Below are positions 31,779 through 41,463 of a stretch of 64,000 nt of DNA, piece after piece. A program made the translations under genes and the position numbers. Position 1 is the first letter of the stretch, and every line of letters starts with the position of its first letter. The DNA comes from Candidatus Borrarchaeum weybense (GTDB lineage Archaea; Asgardarchaeota; Sifarchaeia; Borrarchaeales; Borrarchaeaceae). Location of the stretch: contig JAHQJS010000003.1 of assembly GCA_019057385.1 (NCBI GenBank), forward strand, positions 83,212 through 147,211. The letters are read 5' to 3'. Below the pieces are notes generated by a model. That model worked only from the letters and a program-made list of their open reading frames with translations. It had not been told where the DNA came from and made no database searches.

Positions 31779-34715
31779 ATGGTGTCTCGTTCCGTAAAAT
31801 ACTGCACTCTACTTTTCATTAGTATGCTTGTGCTCGGTTTACCCTTCTACAGTCAACAGGCCAAAGCCGACATCTCCTTTGATGGGACAACCGATTATAA
31901 CGGCGATGGATTTATGGATCCTACCATCGATAACGGGCGGATCCGCATCAGTTTCATGACTGAGGAACGACTGGAAAATCCTCCGGGACAGCAAATCACC
32001 TACTTACCCTATTTCTTCGTGTGGGATGGAAACGACTGGACTGAAATTGCCACTATGGGACATTTCCAGATCTCAATAGCCCCAGATACCTCGCAATCGC
32101 CGGTTACAAATTACACCATCCAGGAAATCTATCCTAAACGGGTGGGTGTCAGTTGGGAAGAATTTTATCAGGAATGTGTCACCATCATTGACGCGAATGA
32201 CCATCAGTGGCGGGTCACCGATTATTACACCCTCCGGGACGGCTGGGATTACGTAGAGATCGAACGGCACTGGGAACATCTGAATGATTCCACAGAAGAA
32301 GCAGTGCTCCTACCTTTCAATCTATCGATCACCCACCCCGCAGCAGTTTCACCCCGTAAAGCTGATGCCCTGATGATGCCCGGCTGCTTTTACAACGGCA
32401 ACCTGTACGACGTGAACACCGCAGATCGTCAGGTAACACCTGATTTCCCCATGACCGATTTAAGCAACCAGTCCCAGTACCTCATCGTGGAACAGGAACG
32501 GCTCAGCATACCGTCAGTTATCTGGGAGTACGATGACTTTGTGTGCGGCTTACTGACCACTCCTACTTATATATATGACGGACAGGAGTATACAGGCAAC
32601 TCCTCGTTAGGTTATCAAGGGAATGATGAGCATTTCGACCTCATCAACTACTTAGGCGGGTGGACCAGCGGTGGTTCTCAACGAGAAGGCTATGCATATA
32701 CAAAACATCTTCATAATCAGATTAATCAGGATAATCCAGGTTGCCGCGACCAGTATGAGTGGACCTTCAACAAGAACGCACTGACCGTCGATGCCAACAC
32801 TATTCTCAAAAAAACCTACCGACTCTATCTGGGCATGACAGCAACCCCCCATTACGGGTTCATTGCACCGGTTCAATTGGGATGGGACTGGATTAACGGT
32901 AATTATTCGGCAGCCAATCCTACCTTAAATATGCAAGATGTCCTACAACTCAAAGCCGAACTCGCCTACCGCACCTTTTATCATAAAAATGACACTGATA
33001 ATGAATACTTGTTCTTGGCAGGCTTTTTCAGTGATGGAACTCCCGTAGATTTCATAGGCGGAAGCAGCGGTTCGATAGGCGGCCAACTGGGGCAACAGCA
33101 CGCCCTGGCCTATTCGTTGCTCTACTATGGCTATCAGACGGGTAATACCTCCATGATTGCCACTGCCAACCAGATAATCGATGACTTCGTGGACTTGAGC
33201 CGTAACCCCTCGGCCGTCACGCTAAGTGAGTACGGCTGGTTATTACCCGATTACTACCTAGAGACTAATACTTCTTACGCTAACGCCCGAGACCATGGCG
33301 GCGATGTACATACCGGCAAAAGCGGCGAGGTATTATACAACCTACTGCAATGCTATCTAGTGGCAGAGCAATACGGTGATAGCCACCCCGACTGGCTTTC
33401 GTATGTGGAAGCGGCCATCAACATCTTTATGGTCAAGCAATTTGCAAACGGGACGTTTGGCAACTCCTGGACCAATGGCATCAGTTCCAGTTGCAACGAT
33501 ATCGCAGGAGCCGGTGGTGTGACTCTTGCCCTGACCTTAATGGAATTAGCTACACTGACCGGCAATACCACCTATTCGGACGCCGCTACGCTGGCCATGA
33601 ATTATTATATTACTGAATTTGTCGATAAAGCCCGCTTCTTTGGGGCGGATACAGGTCGCTATGACTTCAATTATGGCTATAAAAAGCACATCATCGACTC
33701 TAAAACTGCCGAATATATGCTCAAGGGCCTACTTCGCTTTTACGAACTGACCGATAATACGGTCTACCTGACTAAAGCAAACTTGACCGCTGAGTGGCTG
33801 GTTACCTGGCAATACGCTTGGAACGTCCCCTTCATTGGGAGTTCACGCCTGGGAGAGCAAAACTTCAAAACCAAAGGGGCATTCGCCACCTCAGTAGAAC
33901 TCAACGCCCTTCGACCGGCTTACGGCAGCAGTTACGCCCTGCAAAAACTGGCTAACTACCTTAGTGATGCTGAGTTACAAAATCGGGCGGACTTAGTGAA
34001 TGCGGCCTCCAGGCAGATGGTGGTCACCTCAAGCGATACGATGGGAATGTCCAGCACCTTGATTGGCGCACAGGAAACCTACTGGTACCACGCCGGTTTT
34101 ACTGAAGATGCTAATGCCCCTCAGGGTGGCAGTTCGGGGCTGTGCTATGGAATAACCATCGCCGACGCCTACATAGGGACGAATATTTCACTTGAAACCA
34201 ATGGCCCTGACGATCCTTCAGATGGAGATGGCGGCAGCAACGGGGGCGGAGGTAGCGGAGATGATGACAACGGAGGGGGAGGTAGCTCATCAACTGAAAC
34301 GGCATCATTGGTAGTAACGGTTAATTTGGAAAATAACACTCGTCTTAGCAATAATGCCCAAAGGGAAATTCTGATAGAAGTTAATGATGAACAAGGTACC
34401 CCAATCGAGCAAGCCCATGTTACCATCACACTGAACTCTAATTATACTCTTAACTGTGAAGAAGTCGAGCCTGGTCTTTATAAAGCAGTGTTAGTTACTT
34501 CAGGGTTATCCCCAGGTGAATATATAATAACCTTCACCGTCGAAAAATCGGGTTACCAAACCTCACAACTAAAGCATAGTCTCACAATCACACAAGGTCT
34601 CAATCTCACAGGCATTTCATTAACTGCCAGAATAGGCGCGATAAGCGGCATCGGCTTGTTGTTGGCCCTCATTGGAAAACGAAAACTGTTTGATGACATC
34701 ACTTTGGAATTGTAG
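31779..34715 (+). CDS. Secreted, membrane-anchored protein with probable (alpha/alpha) carbohydrate-active domain
   Basis: A 978-residue surface protein. Residues 1 to about 31 form a signal peptide ending QQAKA-DI. A beta-rich region follows, then a large helical region (about 370-760) with repeated aromatic helix pairs such as YMLKGLLRFYELT, typical of (alpha/alpha) toroid glycosidases and polysaccharide lyases; no catalytic motif was recognised. A Gly/Asp/Ser linker (about 808-838) leads to an Ig-like domain and a C-terminal membrane helix (GISGIGLLLALIGKRK-like) with a basic stop. Codons up to about 34300 are much GC-richer than in neighbouring genes, while the Ig/TM part is AT-rich, suggesting transfer of the enzyme part onto a resident anchor. 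Confidence 0.8.
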   Translation: MVSRSVKYCTLLFISMLVLGLPFYSQQAKADISFDGTTDYNGDGFMDPTIDNGRIRISFMTEERLENPPGQQITYLPYFFVWDGNDWTEIATMGHFQISIAPDTSQSPVTNYTIQEIYPKRVGVSWEEFYQECVTIIDANDHQWRVTDYYTLRDGWDYVEIERHWEHLNDSTEEAVLLPFNLSITHPAAVSPRKADALMMPGCFYNGNLYDVNTADRQVTPDFPMTDLSNQSQYLIVEQERLSIPSVIWEYDDFVCGLLTTPTYIYDGQEYTGNSSLGYQGNDEHFDLINYLGGWTSGGSQREGYAYTKHLHNQINQDNPGCRDQYEWTFNKNALTVDANTILKKTYRLYLGMTATPHYGFIAPVQLGWDWINGNYSAANPTLNMQDVLQLKAELAYRTFYHKNDTDNEYLFLAGFFSDGTPVDFIGGSSGSIGGQLGQQHALAYSLLYYGYQTGNTSMIATANQIIDDFVDLSRNPSAVTLSEYGWLLPDYYLETNTSYANARDHGGDVHTGKSGEVLYNLLQCYLVAEQYGDSHPDWLSYVEAAINIFMVKQFANGTFGNSWTNGISSSCNDIAGAGGVTLALTLMELATLTGNTTYSDAATLAMNYYITEFVDKARFFGADTGRYDFNYGYKKHIIDSKTAEYMLKGLLRFYELTDNTVYLTKANLTAEWLVTWQYAWNVPFIGSSRLGEQNFKTKGAFATSVELNALRPAYGSSYALQKLANYLSDAELQNRADLVNAASRQMVVTSSDTMGMSSTLIGAQETYWYHAGFTEDANAPQGGSSGLCYGITIADAYIGTNISLETNGPDDPSDGDGGSNGGGGSGDDDNGGGGSSSTETASLVVTVNLENNTRLSNNAQREILIEVNDEQGTPIEQAHVTITLNSNYTLNCEEVEPGLYKAVLVTSGLSPGEYIITFTVEKSGYQTSQLKHSLTITQGLNLTGISLTARIGAISGIGLLLALIGKRKLFDDITLEL

Positions 34716-34746
34716 TTTTTGGCTTGTTAGTATCTTTATTTTTATT

Positions 34747-35592
34747 CTAAAATTTAAAAAAACTAACAATATAATCTAAAATCCTTTCTCCTATAACTTT
34801 TAGTTCTAAGTACGGAGGTAAGGTCCATTCTGCCCAAGCAGGTAAGCCTAAAACATACCTAATGTAAATCACTACAGCGAAAACTATCGTGACAATTACA
34901 ATAATGACGTAATCGACTAAGGACATTTGTAATTCATATAAAAATGTCCTTTTTTTTGCAGCACCCCAGGCTTTCGAGTCCATCGCTTCTGCGAGTTTCC
35001 ATGCTCTTTTAATTGCAGATATAAAGAGAGGTACTATAAGCGGGATATAGTTTTTTATTCGTTTCAAAAAGTTTCCTTTTTGAAATTCAATGCCTCTTGA
35101 CATTTGTGCATCAATTATTTGCTGTGCTTCTCGTGCTAATGTAGGAACATAGCGATAGGCAGTGGTTATAGCCCAAGAAAACTCGTAAGGCAGTCCTAAT
35201 TTTACAAGAGCTTGCCCCAGATCATCAGGATGTACTGTTTGGAAAAATACTGCAAAAGCAGTCACTAAAGCAAGAAGACGTACGACCATACTTAAGGCAA
35301 ATGTGGTGGGATGAGGGGTATTTGATGAACTAAAAAACACGTTTATAATGAAAATGATGAGGATAAGAAATATAAATCCTTTTAGGGAAACGAGCCACTC
35401 ATGGATAATTCTAGCAATGAATAGAAGGGGGATAAGTGTAAAAAAGATGATAACAACTGGAACTAGTTGTTGAAATTGCAAAATGATGATTGATGTAAGA
35501 ACAACGAAATATAACAAAGTTCTAGGATCAAGATGATGAATAAACGTATCTTTTCTTTTAAACTCAAATGCGGATAAAGGTGAAAGCATCAT
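34747..35592 (-). CDS. ecfT: Energy-coupling factor transporter transmembrane protein EcfT
   Basis: The 281-residue CbiQ/EcfT-family membrane protein has six hydrophobic segments and the coupling-helix motifs around AQMSRGIEFQKG (ARG motif) and AWKLAEAMDSKAWG, which bind the two ATPases. It lies 3 bp after the first ATPase gene. No S component (substrate-binding protein) is in the window, so the vitamin or metal transported is unknown; a shared group II ECF module is likely. Confidence 0.9.
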   Translation of the reverse strand: MMLSPLSAFEFKRKDTFIHHLDPRTLLYFVVLTSIIILQFQQLVPVVIIFFTLIPLLFIARIIHEWLVSLKGFIFLILIIFIINVFFSSSNTPHPTTFALSMVVRLLALVTAFAVFFQTVHPDDLGQALVKLGLPYEFSWAITTAYRYVPTLAREAQQIIDAQMSRGIEFQKGNFLKRIKNYIPLIVPLFISAIKRAWKLAEAMDSKAWGAAKKRTFLYELQMSLVDYVIIVIVTIVFAVVIYIRYVLGLPAWAEWTLPPYLELKVIGERILDYIVSFFKF

Positions 35593-35594
35593 GG

Positions 35595-36413
35595 TTATCC
35601 GAGTCCCAACAATTTTGTTTTCATTTCAGTAATTGAAATTAGATCCTTCGGAAAGGATTCTTCTTGTTTTGCGATTTCCCAGGCTAATGCTGTAATTTGT
35701 GGTGGGCGAAGTTTTGTTTGTGCCATTGCTTCTAAGTTTGTCAATACATCTTTAGCCTCCCCATCTGCGATTATGCGGCCATCGCCCATCAAAATAACGC
35801 GAGGTTGGTATTCTGCTACAAATTCAACATCATGAGTTACTATAGCAATTGTTCGTCCTTGTTGGTTTAACTCTGATATTATTTTCGCAATATTTCTTTT
35901 TTGTATTGCATCTTGTCCCATTGTTGGTTCATCAAGGATGAGAATTTCAGGATTCATTACAAGTACTGAGGCTAATGCTACTCTTTTTCTTTCTCCTTCA
36001 CTTAAAGAAAATGGTGAGCGTTTGAGAAGGTTTTTAAGATTTAAAAACATTAAAACTCTTTCCATATCCTTTTGAATCTGATCTTCAGGAATATCAAAAT
36101 TTGTTGGACCAAATTTGATTTCTTCTTCTACTGTTGTTAAAAATAGTTGATGATCTGGATTTTGAAAAACGAATCCTACAATTTTCGCCATTTCAGCAAC
36201 AGAACGTGTTGTTGTTTCTATTTCATTTACAAGAACCTTCCCTTTAGTAGGTTTTAGTAATCCATTAAAATGTTTTATTAATGTCGTTTTTCCAGCACCG
36301 TTTGCACCCATAATTGCGATGTAAGTCCCCTTATTTATTTTAAGAGAAACATCATTTAGTGCTGTGACACCAGAGGGATATGTATATTCGATATTTTCAA
36401 CTACAATACTCAT
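35595..36413 (-). CDS. ECF transporter ATPase (EcfA)
   Basis: The 272-residue ATPase carries Walker A GANGAGKTT, Q-loop FQNPDHQLF, signature FSLSEGERKRVALAS and Walker B ILILDEPT. The Q-loop with NPDxQ is diagnostic for ECF ATPases. It overlaps the upstream EcfA paralogue by 4 bp and forms an A-A'-T operon with it and ecfT. Confidence 0.92.
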   Translation of the reverse strand: MSIVVENIEYTYPSGVTALNDVSLKINKGTYIAIMGANGAGKTTLIKHFNGLLKPTKGKVLVNEIETTTRSVAEMAKIVGFVFQNPDHQLFLTTVEEEIKFGPTNFDIPEDQIQKDMERVLMFLNLKNLLKRSPFSLSEGERKRVALASVLVMNPEILILDEPTMGQDAIQKRNIAKIISELNQQGRTIAIVTHDVEFVAEYQPRVILMGDGRIIADGEAKDVLTNLEAMAQTKLRPPQITALAWEIAKQEESFPKDLISITEMKTKLLGLG

Positions 36414-37321
36414 TCTGATGAACTCCTAATTAACCCCAGTTCTTTTAAAATAACTGATGCCGCCTGTGGTACATTAAGCGGAATTTGCTGAATAGGGATC
36501 CCTTCGTTAATCAACTGCATAAATAACCGAACTAACGAAGGTATTTGAACTCCATATGTCTCATCTGGTGTAATATTTGTCGCTATTAACTTCTCAGGTT
36601 TATCATCAAATACAAGCTCCCCATCATGTATAATAAGAAATCGAGTAGCATTTTGAAGTACTAATTCAAGTCGATGTTCAACGATTATAACAGTTATTTT
36701 CTTCTGGGCTCGTAAATTTTCGATTATATTAAGTATATCTACTGCACTTACAGGATCTAAATTAGCGGTAGGTTCATCTAACACTAGTATCTTTGGTTGG
36801 AGCGCTAATACGCTTGCTATTGCTACGCATTGCTGTTCTCCTCCTGAAAGTTCGTGAGGTGCTCTTTCTCTCAAATGTTGAATTTTTGTTAATTCTAGAG
36901 CTTCTTCTACACGTGCTCTAATCTCCTCTCGTGGAAGTCCAAGGTTTTCAGGACCAAATGCAATATCACGTTCCACTGTGAGCGACATTAACTGTGATTC
37001 GGGGTCTTGAAAAACCATTCCCACCTTTTGAGTTATTTCGTAGAGAGGATGCTCTCGTGTATCTAATCCATCAACTATGACACTTCCTTTCATAACACCC
37101 GATCTATAAAAATGTGGGATAAGACCATTGATACATCGGCAAAATGTTGACTTTCCGCAACCGCTAAGACCTGCTACCACAACATATTCTCCTTTCTTAA
37201 TGTTTAAATTGATTTCGCGAATAGCTGGCTGTTTAGAAGTTGCGTAGCTAAATTCTAATTCGCTAATTTGAACTATATTCTCCATGATTTTCGTTTCCTT
37301 GCTTTTCTTATGGATTAACAA
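36410..37321 (-). CDS. ECF transporter ATPase (EcfA')
   Basis: The 303-residue ATPase has Walker A GLSGCGKST, Q-loop FQDPESQLM, signature ELSGGEQQCVAIAS and Walker B ILVLDEPTANLD, plus a C-terminal extension of about 60 residues. It is the first gene of the ecfA'-ecfA-ecfT operon. The start may lie at Met13 (MENIVQISELEF), where homology begins. Confidence 0.92.
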   Translation of the reverse strand: MLIHKKSKETKIMENIVQISELEFSYATSKQPAIREINLNIKKGEYVVVAGLSGCGKSTFCRCINGLIPHFYRSGVMKGSVIVDGLDTREHPLYEITQKVGMVFQDPESQLMSLTVERDIAFGPENLGLPREEIRARVEEALELTKIQHLRERAPHELSGGEQQCVAIASVLALQPKILVLDEPTANLDPVSAVDILNIIENLRAQKKITVIIVEHRLELVLQNATRFLIIHDGELVFDDKPEKLIATNITPDETYGVQIPSLVRLFMQLINEGIPIQQIPLNVPQAASVILKELGLIRSSSE

Positions 37322-37354
37322 TAATTTTTTTATGGTGCACCTAGATCTTCAATT

Positions 37355-38371
37355 TTAATTCTCTTGAATAAGATCACCTTTGATTGTGAGACTTTTTTGA
37401 ATCAATATTAATATTTCTTTTATCCCGGCGTTTAGATTAGTCGTTCCGTTACAAGCGGCTGCATTTTGATGGCCTCCTCCCTCACCATTAATAAATAGAC
37501 CGATTTTTTGAAAGATCTTTCCTAAATGTAGTCCCGTTTCTTGTGTAATTCCTCTTTTTGCTCTACCGCTAATTCTAACATTTTTTTCTTTCTTTTTTTC
37601 TGAGGCTACTAGCGCTACATCGGCTCCAAGATCAAGTAGGGATCTTGCCACTGATGCTTCAAATGCACTTATTCTTGAAACGACAATTATCCATCCTTCT
37701 ATAATGTGTATTTTGTGACGTTTTGCAGCCTTTAATCTTGCAATACGTTCTGAATAGTCCAACTTGCTTCTCAGAAGTTCAATAATCTCTTCATAATTTG
37801 CACCAAGACGCATTAATGTTGTAGCTGCCTCAAAAGTGTCTGGAGTGCCTAATATGAAATGTCTTGAATCGTAAGTGATGCCAATTAATAAAGCATAGGC
37901 ATCCAAAGACCTAGGAATCATATTTAGTTTCCTATAGAGATTGTAAACTACTTCGCATGCTGAACATACAGAATCATCATGTATATATAAGCTAGAGATT
38001 TTTTTTCCTTCGGGATGGCATTGATGATGATCTACTATTATAATTGGCTTAGATACTTCTTTTACATGGTCTTTAAGGACTCCTAACTGTTCAAAATTAC
38101 TAGTATCTACTAAGAAGTATAAATCGCACTCATTAATATCGTATCCAGTAGAAATATTCATTTTTAGGTTTTTTACAACTTTCTTAGATATTTTATTTAG
38201 TCCATCTGAAAAACATTGTATTTTGACTTCAGGAATAAGCCTCTTTAGAAGTCCTGATAGTGCAAATGCACTACAAATTGCATCTGGATCTGCATTTTGA
38301 TGACATAATATGCAAATCTTTTTGGGACAAATTTCATTAAGTATTTCTAAAAATGATTTGAAATAATTCAC
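37355..38371 (-). CDS. DHH-family phosphoesterase (RecJ/NrnA-like)
   Basis: A 338-residue protein with the DHH motifs HQNADPDAICSAFAL (about 23-37), FLVDTS and VDHHQC (about 114-119), and a DHHA1-type C-terminal domain ending GGGHQNAAA. Such archaeal proteins are RecJ-like or nanoRNase/pAp phosphatase-like enzymes. The RNA- or DNA-directed role cannot be settled from the sequence. It is separated from the ECF operon by about 30 bp on the same strand. Confidence 0.88.
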   Translation of the reverse strand: MNYFKSFLEILNEICPKKICILCHQNADPDAICSAFALSGLLKRLIPEVKIQCFSDGLNKISKKVVKNLKMNISTGYDINECDLYFLVDTSNFEQLGVLKDHVKEVSKPIIIVDHHQCHPEGKKISSLYIHDDSVCSACEVVYNLYRKLNMIPRSLDAYALLIGITYDSRHFILGTPDTFEAATTLMRLGANYEEIIELLRSKLDYSERIARLKAAKRHKIHIIEGWIIVVSRISAFEASVARSLLDLGADVALVASEKKKEKNVRISGRAKRGITQETGLHLGKIFQKIGLFINGEGGGHQNAAACNGTTNLNAGIKEILILIQKSLTIKGDLIQEN

Positions 38372-38454
38372 ATTTTGCCCCCAAATTAGATAAGAAAACT
38401 AAAAAAAAGGAATGCTTAATGTAACTCATTTTAAAACTCATATGAAGCTACTCT

Positions 38455-38817
38455 TTACGCTGCAGTTCCTGGTTCTCCTTGGATTTGCCGAGCTAATTTC
38501 TCCCTCATCTCATCCCTCTGTTTTTTCGATCGTTCTTCTTGCCTCTGTAATGTTTTTATTCGCATACCTAAAGTTTCTTTCTTATCAGTTAATTCTTCTG
38601 TTAATTTTTTCATATCTGATTTAATTAAAAGCATTCCTATTGACTTATAAACACCAACACCTTCTTCTGCACCCTCTAATTCTTTTAGTGCATTCTCCGT
38701 CTCTCTTAATTGTAGTTCAAGTTGCGTTCTTTGTTGGGTTAATACTTTTACTTGCTGGTCTATTTGTTGTAGTCTCATTAGTTGGTGTTGTAGTTGCTGT
38801 GGTAACTCTTCACTCAA
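38455..38817 (-). CDS. pfdB: Prefoldin subunit beta
   Basis: A 120-residue coiled-coil chaperone subunit; the helical arms flank a central beta-hairpin region (GAEEGVGVYKSIGMLLIK). A longer frame opens at 38865, but GGAGGCG stands 8 nt before a TTG at 38817, and the family N-terminus (SEELPQQLQHQLMRLQQ) begins there. Archaeal prefoldin captures unfolded proteins for the thermosome. Its divergent neighbour is rpl37Ae. Confidence 0.9.
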   Translation of the reverse strand: MSEELPQQLQHQLMRLQQIDQQVKVLTQQRTQLELQLRETENALKELEGAEEGVGVYKSIGMLLIKSDMKKLTEELTDKKETLGMRIKTLQRQEERSKKQRDEMREKLARQIQGEPGTAA

Positions 38818-38981
38818 TATCTCGCCTCCTTTATTAAAAAAACTCATTAAATACCTTTGATACACGTGTTGCTGATCTTTATTAATATGAGTTTTTGTGT
38901 AGAATGGTTTAGTTAGATTTATAAATTATCAGAAGATTTATAAGCTGGCTGATAACGAAAAACTTATTAAGAACCGCTTAG

Positions 38982-39260
38982 GTGAGTTTTATGGGACGAA
39001 CAAAAAAAATTGGATCCGCAGGACGATTTGGAGCAAGATATGGCTCAACAATACGAATGCGAGTGAAAAGAATTGAAGAAAAGATGAAACAATTACATAA
39101 ATGTCCCAGATGTGACATTAAAGCTGTTAAAAGGAAAAGTACAGGAATATGGAAATGCAAGAAATGTGGATATACGTTCACTGGCGGTGCTTATATTCCA
39201 CTAACAGATATTGGTAAAGTTGTTTTAAGGTCGACCAGACGTATTCGAGAAATGAAATAG
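38982..39260 (+). CDS. rpl37ae: 50S ribosomal protein L37Ae
   Basis: A 92-residue zinc-ribbon protein. It has a basic N-terminus ([20 protein letters not shown]), the C-x2-C...C-x2-C zinc site ([24 protein letters not shown]) and a C-terminal helix. The start may be the Met after the first two residues (MGRTKK). RpoP, often next to this gene in archaea, was not found here. Confidence 0.93.
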   Translation: MSFMGRTKKIGSAGRFGARYGSTIRMRVKRIEEKMKQLHKCPRCDIKAVKRKSTGIWKCKKCGYTFTGGAYIPLTDIGKVVLRSTRRIREMK

Positions 39261-39320
39261 CAAATAAACTCAACATTCTTTTCCGCTTTCTAAAATCAAC
39301 GACCAAAAAGATCTATTTCT

Positions 39321-39581
39321 TCATAATTGGATTGTTTTGTTAAGATCCTGTATTAAAACAATGAGTTTTAATATAGAATTAGTTGTTGAACGCAAGGCAG
39401 TGATATCAGCCGCTTCAATAATGAACTTTATACTTCTTTGACTTCTTTCAACGGAAAAATCGATTTTTGCCCTCTGTGAAGAGAAAGTCTTTATTTCTGG
39501 CAATAAAATGCTATATATTACTTCTGTGGTTTCTAAATCTGAACAGACCATTCTTAGATCCATTTTATATCGCATGTTCAA
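39321..39581 (-). CDS. KEOPS complex subunit Pcc1-like protein
   Basis: A short protein of about 86 residues with the Pcc1 pattern: a beta strand followed by EVIYSILLPEIKTF, then an ERSQRSIKFIIEAADITALRSTTNSILKLI helical-strand segment near the C-terminus. Pcc1 is the dimerisation subunit of KEOPS, which makes tRNA t6A. A frame opens at 39626, but GGAGA precedes a TTG at 39581 (and an ATG at 39575), where the family sequence starts. Placement near L37Ae and prefoldin matches other archaea. Confidence 0.8.
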   Translation of the reverse strand: MNMRYKMDLRMVCSDLETTEVIYSILLPEIKTFSSQRAKIDFSVERSQRSIKFIIEAADITALRSTTNSILKLIVLIQDLNKTIQL

Positions 39582-39837
39582 TATATCTTCTCCATTGATT
39601 ACGTTCATTTTGATTATAATAGTCATTTCGGCGCATTTTCAGTTATTTTTAACTGAAACCGCAATTAAGCTGCGTAAACTGACTTGTATTTTTTTAAAAA
39701 ATCGGGGACTATTTATAACCTTTTGGAAACCGATTCTTGAATCTCTTTATCCCATCATTTAAAGATCTGGAAGAGATTTCAAATAAATATTAAATTTATG
39801 CCCTCCAAAAATAAAAGATGTCTATAAGAGGGATATA

Positions 39838-41433
39838 ATGACGATTTCAAAGTCTCGATATGACTCTAAAGTTGTTGAACACTATATTATAGGTCCATAT
39901 CACATTAAAATTTATGAACGTGCTGGAAAATACACCAGCGAAGCACTTTATACGTACACTACTTTGTCTGAGACTTCACCCTTTGGTGAGATCATTGAAT
40001 CTATTTCTAAAAACCTTGCAGAAAATGTGATTACAGAAGACGATATCAAAAGCAAATCCTTAGATCCTCGCTTTTATAGTTTACAGGAACTTTTCGATAG
40101 TAGAAGGGTTCTTGTTGAAGAATATATTTACCAACACTATCCTGAATTTAAAACCATGAAAGATTTAGATGATTTGATAGAACTCGCTTGCTATAAACTC
40201 ATTGGTATTTATAAAATTGCCCCTTTTCTTATGGATGAACATATCGAGGAGTTTTATTTAGATTGCCCCAACACTCAGCTCTATTTAGATCATCGCACCT
40301 TTGGACGGTGTAAAACCACAGTAACCTTGTCTGATGATGACTTAGAACGTATAAAAACGCGATTACGCTATGAAAGCGGTCTGCTACTGGATGAAAGCAA
40401 CCCTTCTATCAAGACGGAGTTGATAACGGATCGTTTTCATGTTCGCATCTCAATGGATATCGCCCCGCTAGCAGCAGATGGTCTTCATTTAGACGTACGT
40501 AAACTAAAACGTAAGGCTTTTACTCTACCAGAATTAGTAGATAATGGTACTCTTCCTGTGGAAATCGCTGCTTACATGTATTTTGCACTGGTGCGACGCC
40601 GTAACATTACGGTCATTGGGGAACCTAATTCAGGTAAAACCACACTTGTCAATGCACTGGACTTGATCACCCCTCCTGAGTGGAGAAAAATCACAATCGA
40701 GGATGTGATTGAAAGTGTTCCTCAACATAATTACGATAAACACCAAGTACGTTTACAAGTCATTCCCTTCGAAGGTGAGAACACATTACGAAGTAAGAGT
40801 AAGGAAATCGTGAAATTATTGCATCGTTCGCCTGATTATGTTTTCTTAGGAGAAATTCAAACCCAAGAACATTCACAAGCTGTGTTTCACGCTCTTACAG
40901 CAGGTCTACACTTAATCCAAACTTGTCACGCCTCGTCGCCTGAAAATCTGATTGTCCGCTGGGTAGAACATCATGGTATTGCCCCCATTAATCTGTTAAC
41001 TTTGGATCTCATCATCTTCATGCGAGCTTATTATCGGCAGAAACTGGTTCGCAGGGTAAGAAGGGTCAGTGAAGTGACAAAGCCTTATGGAGGCGCCGAT
41101 ACACTATTAGAGATCGATTTGAAAATTAACAAAGTACAGTTATGTGACACTTTTAACCTAGATACACGATTGGCAAAAAAGGTTTCCGAATTGTTTGATA
41201 CCCCTGCCCTAAGAGAAATCAGAAATGTGGAGGGGTTAAATTTGGAAGAATTCGTTGAAGAAATGTCCACATACATTGAACTGATTAATTATTTAGTGCA
41301 AAATCACTTATTCGATCCTCAACTCAATGTAAGAGTATTTCATGGACTACATGCTGAAAAACTCAAACAATTAAGAGCATATGGTAGAATAAATTGGCCT
41401 ATACTCTATAATCACGTCATAGAGTTGATCTAA
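39838..41433 (+). CDS. Type II/IV secretion ATPase (TadA/FlaI-like pilus motor)
   Basis: The 531-residue ATPase of the GspE/VirB11 superfamily powers assembly of an archaeal type IV pilus-like filament. The N-terminal domain (1 to about 240) is followed by Walker A GEPNSGKTT (about 261-269), an Asp box (TIEDVIE), Walker B FLGEIQ and a His box (LIQTCHA). GAGGGA precedes the ATG. Two membrane genes for the platform protein follow at 41464 and 42282. No pilin or prepilin peptidase gene was recognised in the window. Confidence 0.88.
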   Translation: MTISKSRYDSKVVEHYIIGPYHIKIYERAGKYTSEALYTYTTLSETSPFGEIIESISKNLAENVITEDDIKSKSLDPRFYSLQELFDSRRVLVEEYIYQHYPEFKTMKDLDDLIELACYKLIGIYKIAPFLMDEHIEEFYLDCPNTQLYLDHRTFGRCKTTVTLSDDDLERIKTRLRYESGLLLDESNPSIKTELITDRFHVRISMDIAPLAADGLHLDVRKLKRKAFTLPELVDNGTLPVEIAAYMYFALVRRRNITVIGEPNSGKTTLVNALDLITPPEWRKITIEDVIESVPQHNYDKHQVRLQVIPFEGENTLRSKSKEIVKLLHRSPDYVFLGEIQTQEHSQAVFHALTAGLHLIQTCHASSPENLIVRWVEHHGIAPINLLTLDLIIFMRAYYRQKLVRRVRRVSEVTKPYGGADTLLEIDLKINKVQLCDTFNLDTRLAKKVSELFDTPALREIRNVEGLNLEEFVEEMSTYIELINYLVQNHLFDPQLNVRVFHGLHAEKLKQLRAYGRINWPILYNHVIELI

Positions 41434-41463
41434 TAAGTTTAGTGCTAGAACGAGGGATTTAAG

